Origin: Euphorbia lathyris | Lineage: Eukaryota > Streptophyta > Magnoliopsida > Malpighiales > Euphorbiaceae | Assembly (NCBI RefSeq): GCF_963576675.1 | Contig: NC_088910.1 | Location: forward strand, 89,472,104 to 89,536,103 | Length of the DNA: 64,000 nt | Direction: 5' to 3' | Shown: positions 11,808 to 23,302 of the stretch, in pieces | How positions within the stretch are numbered: the stretch's first letter is position 1 | Layout of the letters: each line of letters opens with the position of its first letter | The notes under the pieces: generated by a model | Databases searched by the model: none | What the model was told of the DNA's origin: nothing | Seen by the model: the letters and a program-made list of their open reading frames with translations, nothing else | Position numbers and translations under genes: made by a program

Positions 11808-14061
11808 TCAAGTTACAACAGGAGCATTCTCCTTAACATTCTTCTCGCTAGAAGCACCTGCTTGAGAAGCTTCCTTCTCGGCAGCCCCAGATACGCCCAC
11901 CAAGGAGACCTCCTTTTCCATGAAAGGTGTTCCCCTAGGAAGAGGGGTGCTATCAGTTATCGGCTCCTCACCTGACTTCGGAGGCACTTCCTCGAGGTCC
12001 ACTAGCTTAACGTTGGTGGAAGCTTTGCTTTCCTAGATGGGTCCCTTCATCCATTTCCGAACATAGTCACGGAGGTAGTCCTTGATGTCCGGGATTTTAT
12101 TAAATTTAAGAACATCTTCTAGGTCTGGAACGGCGAACTGCGGATCTGTAAAATCGATCTCCGGATACGCCAGCGCGACATACGCCATGATCAGTTCGCC
12201 GTAAAAGAAAGCTTGCTCACCAGCCATGTACTCTGCTTCTTCCAAAGCATTCTCATGCTCGTTGGCATCAGCCTCAATCTTCTCCTTTAGCTTCTGTATC
12301 TCGGCATCCTTAAGGGCCATGGCGGACGTGGCGGATGCGATATTCGCCCTAGCATCAGCAATTTCTTTCTCCAACCTTTCTATGGTAGCCTTATCCGCCA
12401 CGCCTTGAAGGAGCTCAGCTTCCATAGCGCGTATACGAGTATACATCTGTCAAAGACAAACTGTTTTGTCAAAATGAAGGAACAAAGGTACAACTTTTTC
12501 TAAAAACAAAGAAATCCATTCTAACAAGGGGACCTACCGTAAGAAGCTCCGTCTTTCCCCTTTGAGCGTGGATTGATCCTGGAATCTGGTTCTGATTCCT
12601 CTGTACCTCGCCCAGCTGACCCAGAGCCTCATCTAGGTCATTGATAACCGATTCATTCTCCAAAGATCCCTGGACACCATACTTGGCGGACCAGTATCTG
12701 CCTAGGTCAGGCTTCGCCGTCTGCACGAAAATGTAAGGATCAAAACTAAGATTCCAAACATAGCTAACAGATAAGAGATAAAGACAACCTACTTGTTCCA
12801 TCTCCACCACGGGCATGGTGGATCTCATGGTATCCGCCATAAGCTTTGGTCCGCCAGAGGCTGCAGGCTTCCTCCTTTTTAGAGGCGGATCGGCCACTGT
12901 CTCCGCCAGACGTTTCTCGGTATCCTTTTGGGGGTTCGCCACCTGAGCTTTCTTGCGAGCCTCATCCTCCAAAAACTTCCTACGCTTCTCTGCAAGAGCG
13001 TGATTGGCCTTAGATAAACCCCTGCCAAAGAAAACAATAAAGTAATCAAGGTTCAAGAAGAAAACAAAGTTACCTTGGTCAAATTGTGCAATCTTCGAGT
13101 AAATGAACTTGTCCCCATCCTTGCGAATCAGGGGAATATCACTCATCATGAAGGCTAAAGCATCCGCATATGTCCAGGCATCTGCCTTGACACTCTTCAT
13201 GAGCTCCGCCACCACCTCATCACTATTCGTCAGAATACGCATATCTCCCGCCATATGTAAAGGCTTGGGATTCCAGTATGTTGGGAAGCCTAGAGATTCG
13301 CCCTCATTCATCTTCACGTAGAAGAATTTTTCATCCCAGCAATGGACGTTGGACATTTTGCCACTAAACGGCGAATATACTCCAAATTTTGCAAAAGTGA
13401 GGAAAGACTCAGACTTTCGCTTCAACGGTTTGTGAAAAGCTCTGAAGATACGGGGAGTGAATACTACTCCTAAGTTCAAGGCCAAATAGCAATCTAAAGC
13501 AATATCTAACCAGCCATTGGGATGTAATTGGCTGGCAGTGATATCGAAGTAAGAAAGGATGTCCGCCATCATATTTGGAAGAGGAAGTCGGAACCCTCTC
13601 TCTACATGGCTACAGTATACGGTTAGAAAACCACTTGGCGAACAGGAGGGCCGTTGATGAGCCGCCACTAACTGAGTCTCATAATTATTGATCCATGGGA
13701 AGCGACTCGCCAGATCCGCTAGATCCGCGGCACTCATACGAGATGGAGTGGACTCCGCTCGAGGATTCTTTTTCCTAGGTTGGGAAGAAGAAGAGACCAT
13801 CCTCCCAGAAAAACACCTAAAACCTACGGCCGGAGCAGTACTAGTGATCGGAGTGGAAAGGTTTTGACTCCTACCTAGACGAATTCAATCACGATTACAC
13901 GCCGAGTTGTGTAACTCGGCTAAATCGGAGCTGACCATACCTTCGGAGGAAAAAGAATTTTCCGATGACGAAGTAGTCCAACTAAATACAGGCTCAGAGG
14001 AAGAAGTCAAATTAAAAAATTCAGAAGTTGATTCGGAAGATGAAGAAGAGCTCCTAAACAT
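11808..14061 (-). pseudogene. Antisense accessory ORF of element A (Transposase_28-like), two stops
   Basis: Homologous throughout to the B copy at 3650-5877. Inferred exons are 14061-12793, 12720-12538 and 12446-11808, with GT donors and AG acceptors at matching sites. The same core blocks are present (GFRLPLPNMMADIL, SQLHPNGW). It is broken by a TGA in the Ser-rich N-terminal part (Arg codon CGA in B) near 13885 and a TAG just after KWMKGPI near 12035. It runs towards the gag-pol gene, so the two would give convergent transcripts. Confidence 0.75.
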
Positions 14062-14335
14062 TCAGAGAAAGTAGAATGAAGAGGATGAACTTACATGAAA
14101 ATGAAGCTTCAAGGATTCTGAAACTCTGAGAGAAGCTCTGTAAATGAAAACGCAAAGGAAAATGGTGAAATGAGGAAGAAAGAGAAAGGGGGAAAAGAAG
14201 AAAACATTTTCTCTTTCCTTGAGCGGCGTGCCTGTGACGCGTGTCATCCATCGATTGGCATCGAACAGAGGGATCATTAATGCAGGTAATCATGACAGTG
14301 CGCAAAGAAGCTCAAAAGCCCTAAAGGACTTTAAA
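14062..14335 (-). other. Leader of the antisense ORF between ORF and 3' LTR, element A
   Basis: About 275 bp of C/T-rich sequence on the minus strand, conserved with 3362-3649 of B. It would contain the 5' UTR and perhaps the promoter of the antisense ORF. No convincing TATA box at a usual distance was seen. Confidence 0.5.
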
Positions 14336-14353
14336 GGAACTTTGGGGGGCTTC
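14336..14353 (+). promoter_or_regulatory. Polypurine tract of element A
   Basis: GGAACTTTGGGGGGCTTC immediately precedes the 3' LTR, the expected site of plus-strand priming. The same sequence occurs in B. Confidence 0.85.
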
Positions 14354-14861
14354 TGATAACATTGTGATATTATCCCAAGGACCAAAAGGGATATTCGCCT
14401 AAAGAACGCCACATGGTGGTCGCCTGATACGGGAATTCCGCGGCATATCGAAGTAAAGAGATCCGATGGGCGGATCACCCAGGACTCGCCAAGAGAGATC
14501 CGCGGAGGAACCTGTGAGGCGGATCTCCGTAAGCTCTCAATTCGCCATTGGAACGGTTGGGCCGATCTAGAAATAAAGACCATTAATGAGCTATCAATTA
14601 GCTAACCGCCAACTTAAGGGTAACCCGTAACCGCCATTAATGGGGCATTAATGGAGACTCTCTAGTTACTGGAAGTTACAACTTCATGACTATATATAGC
14701 CTATGTCTCAGGCTATTAAGGTACACATTCACTTACCCTTTGTCAATTCAGTTTGCTCTCTTGTTCTTCCTTACTAACTTTGGCATCGGAGCTTCCCCCC
14801 GTCGAACCCAATGACGCCCCACAGGGACGTAAGCTGGTCGAAATTTCTCCACTCGTCATCA
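14354..14861 (+). mobile_element. 3' LTR of element A
   Basis: Starts TGATAACATTGTG and ends CGTCATCA. It is preceded by the polypurine tract and followed by target duplication AGATT. Confidence 0.95.
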
Positions 14862-15154
14862 AGATTGTTCTCCTAGATTTGAGGAGAAAAAGTAGCTATA
14901 TGATAGCAGTACTTTTTAGTGTGGGAAGCGTTGGATGCCCCCCTTCTTTTTGAGACTGGAATTTTTATATTGCTGCAAGAAAATACTTAAAAAGAATATG
15001 GACAATAGAACAATTGCTTTTTATTGATAGAAGATACGCTTTATTACATCAAGCGGGTCTCATATGTGAGCCTCATTAAAACCTTTAATAAGAAAAACCT
15101 AATGGGAAAAAAGCTTATTAAAGGAAAAAGAGTACTCAAGACCTTGTTTACATT

Positions 15155-18100
15155 CTATTTTCTGGCGAAGTATTTGCGGAGATTTTGGAGATTCCAAGTG
15201 CGCGGCAATATATTTCCTTCCATTTCTTGAATCTTAAATGTGGCGAATCCAATCTTGTCCACTATTCGATATGGACCTGTCCAGGTGAGCCCTAGCTTGC
15301 CCTTCCCTTCTCTAGATTGGATTTTGTCGGCCTTGCGGAGCACGAGATCTCCCACATTCAGGTCTACAAGTTTGGCATTTTTGTCATGATAAGTTGCGAT
15401 CCGTTGCTTGTATGCCGCCATGTGTACATATGCCTCGTCTCTTCTATCCTCCACTTGATCAAGACTTGCTTTCAATCTCTGATTATTTTCATCCTTGCAA
15501 TAGAATGCAACTCTGTCACTTGGAACCAATATCTCGACTGGGATTACAGCTTCCACGCCATGAGAGAGGGCGAATGGGGTCTCGCCTGTGGCCGTTCGAG
15601 GAGTAGTACGATACGCCCATAAGACGCTTGTTAACTGATCCGCCCATTTCTTATCATGCTCACCCAATCTTTTCTTTATTACCTTTACGATTGTCCGATT
15701 CGTAACTTCAGTCATACCATTGGATTGTGGGTAATATACGGAGGTGAATCTGTTCAGAATGCCCAATTTTTCACAGAAAGACTTGAACTCAGCACAGTTG
15801 AATTGCGTTCCATTATCTGTGATGATTGTGTGTGGAATTCCGTATCTTCCCACAATATTATCTTTAACGAATTCCACCATTTGTTCAGCATTGATGGAGG
15901 AGACAGCTTCAGCCTCTACCCATTTAGTGAAATGGTCTACTACCACTACCACGTACTTCCTCTGTTTACGAGTAGGAGGAAATGGTCCAACGATGTCAAT
16001 TTCCCAGACAGCAAAGGGTCGACCTTCGATGATGGGCCTCTGGAGATGTTTGGCGGTATGAGATTCATTCGCATAAATCTGACAACTATGGCAAGATTCC
16101 ACCAGTTTTTGTGCATCAAGTTCCATTGTGGGCCAATAAAATCCTGCTAGCCTAGACTTCTTCAAGATGGAAACGGATGCCTCATGGGCTCCACATGTTC
16201 CCTCGTGCAGCTCCTTGAGAACCTGTTGTCCCTCTTCTGGCAAAATGCATTTTAACCAAGGGTGGCTAAAAGATTTTCTATAGAGGGAATCATTTATTAT
16301 GGAGAAATAGGCCGCTTTCCTGACTATCCACTATGCTTCCTCCTTGTCCGTAGGTAGTGCTCCATCTAATAGATACTGGCGGATGGCCGACCTCCAATCA
16401 CCTTCTACTATCGTGAGTAGGGATACTTCCTCTGAGGCGAAGGCCGGAGCTGCTTTAACTTCGAATGGACATTGTGGATCCGCCCAGTTCTCCTTGCTAG
16501 AAGCCATTTTAGCTAGATGATCCACTTCAGTGTTTGATCCGCGAGGTACATGGATCAACTCCCATTTAGTTTCTTTAGCTTCAAGGTGATCCATCAATTT
16601 TTTAACTTCAGCAACGTATTTGGCCAAAACGCCATCCTTTACCTCGTAATTTTTGATCACCTGGTTGACCATCAACTTGGAGTCACTATAGATCACGATC
16701 CGCTCGGGAGTGATTTCTTTCAGTAGACGCAGTCCCAATATTAAGGCCTCGTACTCCGCTGCATTGTTGGTTGCAATAAAATCCAATCTTGCTGCGTACC
16801 GTAGTTTTATATATTGGGGACCTGTGATTATGATGCATATACCAGCTCCTTCTGCCGAGGAGGCTCCATCTGTATACATCGTCCATTCTTCGACTTGAGA
16901 TTTAGGGAGATTCATCCCCTCTTCAGTGAATTCATTCACAAAGTCTGCCAAGACTTGACTTTTTAAGGCTGATCTGCTCTCGTATCGTACATCAAATTCT
17001 CCAAGGCGGATTGCCCACTCCATCAATCTCCCTGAAATTTTTGGTTTTGCAATACCTTCCTCATGGGTATATTTATTCGGACTATGACAGTATGAGCCTG
17101 GAAGTAAGGCCTAAGGCGGATTGCTGTTGTGACAACGGCCAGAGCCATTTTATCGAGTTTGGAATATCTGGTTTCAGCATCCTTTAATACTTTGCTCACG
17201 TAATAGATTGGATACTGCTGGCCATCCTCTTCCCTTATCATGACCGTGCAGACAGCTTTATCTGTGACCGAGACATACATATAAAGATTCTCACCTTTTA
17301 AGGGCCGACTCATCAAGGGTGGTTCTGTGAGAAACCTTTTGATTCCCTCGAAGGCTTTTTCACAATCCTCATTCCATTCGAACGCCTTTTGCTTCTTGAT
17401 CACCTCATAGAAGGGCTGGCATCTACGGGCTGAATATGAGATAAACCTGCCCAAGGCTACGATCCGCCCGTTAAGGTGTTGCACTTCCCTGATATTCCGT
17501 GGTGCTTGCATCTCTAGGACGGCTTTGATATTGTCAGGGTTTGGGCTCACTCCTTTCTGGCTAATCATGAATCCCAAGAACTTTCCATACGTTGCACCAA
17601 AGGTACATTTTTCCGAGTTCAGTTTAATGTTGTGACGTCGGAGTACGCCCAGTACCTCCCTTACATCATCTGCATGCTTTTCCACAGTGGTACTCTTAAT
17701 GATCATGTCATCTACATAGACGGAGTAGTTATCACCTTTGCTTTCCGCGAATATTTTGTTCATCATCCGTTGATAGGTTGCACCTGCGTTCTTAAGCCCA
17801 AAGGGCATGACTTTGAAGAAATAAGTGGCTTGGTGAGTCACGAACGAGGTCTTGATTCTATCTGAAGGCTCCATTGGGATTTGGTGATAACTCGACTTTA
17901 CGTCAGTGAAGGAGTACATAGTGTGTCCCGCGGTTCCATCTACGAGGATATCAATACACGGCAAAGGGTAGTTGTCTTTTGGACAAGCTTTGTTGAGATC
18001 TGTAAAGTCAATACACATGCGGTATGATCCGCCCGCTTTCTTGACAGAACTACATTCGCCAGCCATTGTGTATAAAGTACCTCTTCAATGGCATCCGCCC

Positions 18101-20505
18101 GCTGGAGCTTGGTGATTTCTTCCTCTATCACTTTCTGCCTTTCAAGGCCATGGTTTCTCCGTTTTTGGGCAACCGGAACTGCATCCTTATCGATGTTGAG
18201 TTTGTGAGTGATTACATCTGGACTAATCTCGGGGAGGATCTCATCTTTCCATGCAAAGACATCTTCTGCCTCATGAAGGACCTTGGTGATTGCTTCTTTA
18301 ATTTCTCCCTTGAGCCCTTTAGCCATTCGTACCTGCTTTTCATCCGCCATGAGGTACATCTATGTTTCGCCCAAGGCCATTGTGACGAGTTCTTCCTCCT
18401 CCTCATCTTTAGACTGGGGATGGATCATTAAAGATGCCGAATACGTCTCCTGAGCTACCTTTTGACTTCCTCTGATCATTACACCTCCCTTGGCCGTGGG
18501 GATATAAAGAGTTAAGTGGCGTATGGAGATAAGGGCTGGTGCTTCGGAGATAAAGGGTCGCCCAAGGATAATATTGTAAGCTAACTAGCCATCCAAGATG
18601 GAAAATTCCAGATCGCCTTTCTAGACTTGATCTTCATCTGTTAACTCGCAATCTAGTGTTACCTGGCCCTTTGTTTGGATGGTATGTCCTGTCACTCCCA
18701 GGATGTCCACTACGGTGGTTTCCACTTGGATTGGGTCGACCATAAGCTTGGCAAATGCTCCTCTTGTGATGACATTGCATGAACTCCCGGTATCGATCAT
18801 CACTCTTTTCATCTCCCAGCCTTCCACCATCATAGTAATGACCAAGGCATCCGCATGAGGAGAGATCTCTGGGCCAACATCTGTAAAAGGGCGATTAAGT
18901 GATGCCTTGTCAAGAGCGGTGGTTCTTACCTTTTTCAGTACAGGTTGGTATCCAGGTCCGCCTGCTATGACATTGATGGTCCCCTTTCCTTTCTTCTTCG
19001 GATCATCTCTGTATCTATCACCATCTCCCTTCTTGCCATCATTTTAGACGAACCGGTCCAATTTGCTTCTCTCGATGAGACGTTCTATTTCTCTGGCTAA
19101 CTCCCAACATGCATCTGTGTCATGGCCATTTTTCCTGTGATATTTGCAATAATTTTTGGGATTTTTCGAAGTGTTAGTGTACTCCCCCCCTTTTGGTTCG
19201 GGGGTATGAAATGCTCCGCTTGTGCTGGCTGTTCTCTATCCACATTAGCACTTCGCTTTTAGAGGCATTGAGAGGTGTGAAGGATGTGACAAATGCCGAT
19301 TTGTTCTTAGAACCCCTTTGTCGGTTTCTAGAGGAGGAATCCTGGTGCTTGTCCTTCTCTTTATCTCGGTGGCGAGATTCGCCTTTTTCCTTTCTAGGCG
19401 GAGATAGTGATTCACGGCGAATGTCGTCTACCTCCATAAAATCCTTGCACCTTTCGATTAATTCCGCCATATCACGGGGCTTTTTCCGAATTAAGTCTTC
19501 TTGTAAGCTTTTACATATGGTGTTCTTTGCTAGAGCTTCCGTCGCCATAGAGACATCCACATCGACAATTCGTATGCACAATTTGTTGAAATTGTCTACA
19601 TACTCTCGAAGGGGCTCGTTCGCCTTCTGCTTCAATTCGAAAATCTTTCGTGATTTGACCACTGGAGGTATACATCCGGCGAATTTTGTACAAAACTGCC
19701 TACTTAATTGATCCTAGCTATCGATTGACCCAGGAGGTAAAGATTGGAACCAATCATAAGCGGGGCCGCCTAAAGTGGTGATAAACATCCGGCATAAGAC
19801 TGCTTCACTAGAACGGTTAAGGCTGAGCAACATTCGATACTTTCTTGCATAAGCCTCCGGGTTGTCCGCACCCGTGTAAACGGGTATATTAGGTATTTTT
19901 TGATGCCTCTTCGTTTCCTCCGCTTCGATCCACGCTGTAAAGGGTGAATCACGATTGGCGAATGGATTATGTCGGGCATCCTCTTCATTAATGCGGAGCA
20001 CCGCAGCTCGAACTCGATCATCAAAATTCTCCGGCCCTGCCCTGAGGCGTCCTCTTCGTGGCGATCGACTCGGAGGCCTCCTACGGGGAGATCTACTTGG
20101 AGAAGATGAGGACCTGGAATCAGATGACGGATCTGATGGCGAACGTCTGTCTCCACCACCTTATCCGCCACCACCTTGTCCTCCACCTCCTTGCCCGCTG
20201 CCACCTTGGCCTCCACCACCTTGGCCACTACTGCCTCCATGATCTCTAGAAGAAAGGTGCCTACCCTCTCCTTGGTGTGGCGGTGCCCTGTCTGAACGGG
20301 GCGTCTCTATTGGCCTCTTACTTTGTCTACGACCAGTAGATGGGGGTGATCTACCCCTACGGGAGGATTTTGGTCTCCGGGGCGAAGATGATTTGGACCG
20401 CTTACTTTTCTCCTTTCGACGCTTTTTCTGCCTTCGGCCTTCCGATCCGCCCTCAGGAAGACTCGATCGTGGGCGGCTTTGATTACCTGATCCGCCCAGA
20501 TTCAT
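15155..20505 (-). pseudogene. Gag-pol of element B (decayed but with complete domain set)
   Basis: Reads from about 20505 down. The N-terminus is basic and Ser/Gly-rich, starting MNLGGSGNQSRP, and is absent from element A. It is followed by the Retrotrans_gag domain (about 19990-19400), zinc knuckle, protease IDTGSS (about 18800), reverse transcriptase YVDDMI (about 17710), a second RNase H with YTDGASS, TNNAAEYEAL and SDSKL (about 16870-16600), and integrase with HHCC finger and DDE blocks (about 16240-15400), ending in ITGPYRIVD-like chromatin-side sequence. In-frame stops lie in the Gly-rich stretch (about 20161), after SIDS (about 19711), and near 19046, 18630, 18588, 18359 and 16330. Frameshifts lie near 18045 and 17030. 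Most stops are Gln or Trp codons changed to TAG or TAA. Confidence 0.92.
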
Positions 20506-20739
20506 CCTTTGACTTCCACCTGCTTCATCATAAAATAATTGCCGATCCAGCTGCTACTTGGAACGAGTTTAGCTGCTACTTGGGTCAAGAAGAGGGAATG
20601 GGGCTAGAGTTCCATGATGATAGAAAAAGATAAAGAGAGGCAAATGTGTCAGGTTTGGTTAAGAATAATAATCTTGAGCCCGTATTGTATTAGTGTATGT
20701 TTGTCTTAATGCTAGAAGACATAAAAATTCTATTACTCG
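20506..20739. other. Remnant of B upstream of gag and MITE interior
   Basis: The first part continues the B leader, with CAAGTAGCAGCT-type repeats. The junction with MITE interior is near 20640. The expected 5' LTR is absent. No coding sequence was supported. Confidence 0.4.
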
Positions 20740-21043
20740 TCTCTGAGAAATTTGAAGAGTGAGAAAGAATTAGAGAGAAGAAGATGAAGAGGTGGAGGGA
20801 TAAGGGTACAAGATAGAGAATAATAATTGATTTTTTTATAATTTATGGGTCCCACTTTACTAATGACTTGAATGAAAATGATGAGGTGGTGCGTTGATCA
20901 AGTATTGACTGGTCATTTTTACCGGTTGTACACTAAAGTGGGAAGTCACCTATAAGGTCGTACATATTAGGGAGACAAATTGAATATTGTACACCAAAAT
21001 GTGAAATGGGACAAAAGTTGTACACCATTAGTGATATTTACCC
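20740..21043 (-). mobile_element. Right arm of the split MULE-like MITE
   Basis: The reverse complement of this stretch follows 2458-2770 closely, including GTAAAGTGGGACCC and the terminal GGGTAAAT. It shows that the 18-kb gypsy complex sits inside a small non-autonomous DNA element. Confidence 0.75.
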
Positions 21044-23236
21044 ATATTAATACTATCCAAACTGGCTCATCCTTATAAAAAAACGACTCATCCTTTCATG
21101 ATTAACATGATGTTCACATTAACCCTGATTACCAAATTGAATTTGGTTATTTATTCACCCTTAGATCTAATGGTTAAAATTATTGAATTGTTCATAAAAC
21201 TAGTTTTTAATAAAAAAACTATTCAATAGAAAAAACTTCCATCTCCCTTCTCTCTTTTTTTTTTTCTTTTTTCTCTTTCTCTGTGCCAAATTCTCATATT
21301 TTGTTTGTTGATCTACTATAAGGAAGACGAAAAAAGTTTGTCTTCTTTCTTCCTCCTTCTACCGGATTAGGTTTTTGTGGTTTTTATTCTTGTTTTTTCC
21401 TCAGTGTTCATATATTTTTATCGGATCTTCTTTATCCGTTTGAATTGTATATGCTCTCTAAGGAATTGTATCTTCTTTCTCAGATTTAGCAAGAGCGAAA
21501 AATGTTTATCTTATCCGTGGACCAATAAATCTGCGTGGTTGCAAAAAAAAAAAACTCAGATAATGTTTGGAATGACCTAAAAGATGAATTTTGGATCGCA
21601 TATGTTTTTCTACAGATTTGGATTTACGAGAAGTATATGTTACATTGTTGTTTGATGTTTTTTTATACATTTTATGGTTTTCTTTATTTTTTGTAGTCGT
21701 TTTTATCCTTTCGTGGATCTTTTATTGGCTTTAACCTTTACTTGTGTGAAGTTTTATTTCTTATATTTTGCTTCTTGTGTATTCCTTCTTTTTTTCATCT
21801 AATGAAAATATAAGCATATTTCTCAATAAAAATAAAAATAAATAAATAAATAAAAACTATTTATTACATAGTTAAATATAAATAATTAGTTTTTTCAGAC
21901 TATATAAATTTCTAAACTATAATCTGTAATATTTATAACATGAGAGTATTTTCATCCATTTAAATTACAATTAGCAATACATTGTAAATTATTTTAACTA
22001 AAGTTCTTGTAAAAGTGAAAACGCTTTCAATTGTGGACCCGAAAATAGGTCAGCAATTTTGTTGTAAAAATATGGAGATATCCTCCTGTATGGAAAGTAA
22101 TCTCTCTCCTCACAACTTCAATATATAAACACATGTAAATAAATATTATTAAAATATATGTATATAGGTACAATTCTAACTTTATTATATAATGATTTCA
22201 GTCATCATGCATACAATAACTTCCGTGGGGTATCCCTCATTTATTGTGTAAAATGTTTACTATTAAGGGATAAGGTATATAATAATGGTATATTGCCAAA
22301 AATTACCCTAATATTTTATTGTGAAATGCAAATTTATCCAAACACTATAAAATAACTCTAATATTTTGTTGTGCGACGTGTAAATTTATCCTAATATAAT
22401 ATAGTTTAAATTTAACCGCAACGTTTTTAATATTAATTTTAACTTTACATTATTAAAAATTTGAAAAAGTTAACTCTGTTACGTTAGATCTTTCAAACAT
22501 CAATTATGTCTAATATATTTAACATATTACTAACATAATTACAGAAAAATCTATTAATATTGTAATAACTAAGTTTGTCACATATAAATTAATCATAATT
22601 TTTTTTGTCAAAGTGTTAAAAAAATATTACTAATATAATTATAAATAATCAACAAAAAAAATTATACAAAACTCTTTCAGTTTATCGATAAACTTCTTTG
22701 AAAAGTATGATGTGATTCTTAAATAAAAGTCGAACTAGTTTTTTCAAATTTTTAATAATATAAGGCTAAAATTATTCCTACTTAAAAATATTAGAGTTAA
22801 ATTTATACATTTTAGAATACACTTCTTAAAAAAAATATTTGAGTCAAAATTTGGTCGTTTTCCTATAATAATTCATATGATTATTAAGGGAAAACAAATC
22901 ATTTAGCTAAATAATAATTATAACATTAGCTAAATACAGTAATTTGAGACTATTATTATCTACTATGGATGCTGCGGTTAGTGAAACCTCAGGTTATTCT
23001 ATTTGGCTAACTTTAACTTTATACTTAAAATTATTAAAATTACACTGTTTTATAAGTGGAATTTAAATGTACTCTCCTTATAGACACAGAGCTAATTTTC
23101 CTCCAAAGAGAGAAGAAAACTTAAAAAATAATTTAGCTTGACCAAATCCATAATAAATAAATAAATAAAAAAGTAGAGAAAAAATCCAACATAAACAGCT
23201 GCAGCATTAAAAAAGAATTGAAGACCCACCACCACA
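21044..23236. other. AT-rich spacer upstream of F5H
   Basis: No gene was recognised. A weak inverted similarity between about 22290-22420 and 22740-22860 (TAACTCTAATATTTT-type motif) may be an old MITE. The last 200 bp form the presumed F5H promoter. Confidence 0.5.
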
Positions 23237-23246
23237 CTATATAAAC
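23237..23246 (+). promoter_or_regulatory. Probable TATA box of F5H
   Basis: CTATATAAAC lies about 65 bp before the start codon, preceded by a CCACCACCACAC stretch. The spacing leaves room for a short 5' UTR. Confidence 0.75.
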
Positions 23247-23302
23247 ACCCCATAACATCATCTAGCAACATTTATCGGGTTGCAATTAAATTAAAATCCA
23301 CC

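Larger units (their letters stand above)
6238..14861 (+). mobile_element. Complete Tat-type Ty3/gypsy retrotransposon A, nested in element B
   Basis: An 8.6-kb element with two LTRs of about 508 bp, a PBS region, gag-pol on plus, an antisense accessory ORF, a polypurine tract and a perfect 5-bp target duplication AGATT (6233-6237 and 14862-14866). It sits head-to-head inside a relative of its own family. By eye the two LTRs differ at roughly 16 sites plus small indels, about 3 percent, so insertion is fairly recent. The coding parts carry deletions and stops, so it is non-autonomous today. Confidence 0.96.
2836..20640 (-). mobile_element. Tat-type Ty3/gypsy element B, split by element A, lacking its 5' LTR
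   Basis: Element B consists of 2836-6237 plus 14862-about 20640, read on the minus strand: gag-pol, spacer, antisense accessory ORF, polypurine tract, 3' LTR. Joining 14862 to 6237 recreates the continuous spacer still present inside element A near 11430-11460, which proves the insertion. No LTR is found at the gag end; the element stops near 20640 against MITE sequence. Pol has several stops and at least two frameshifts, while the accessory ORF is open. Confidence 0.9.

Noticed and set aside
20161..20242. Separate Gly-rich or Pro-rich protein frames
   Set aside because: They are frames of the repetitive gag N-terminus of element B, which has a stop in its Gly-rich stretch.
22290..22860. Possible old MITE resembling the 34034 family
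   Set aside because: Arms too diverged to trace and no duplication seen.
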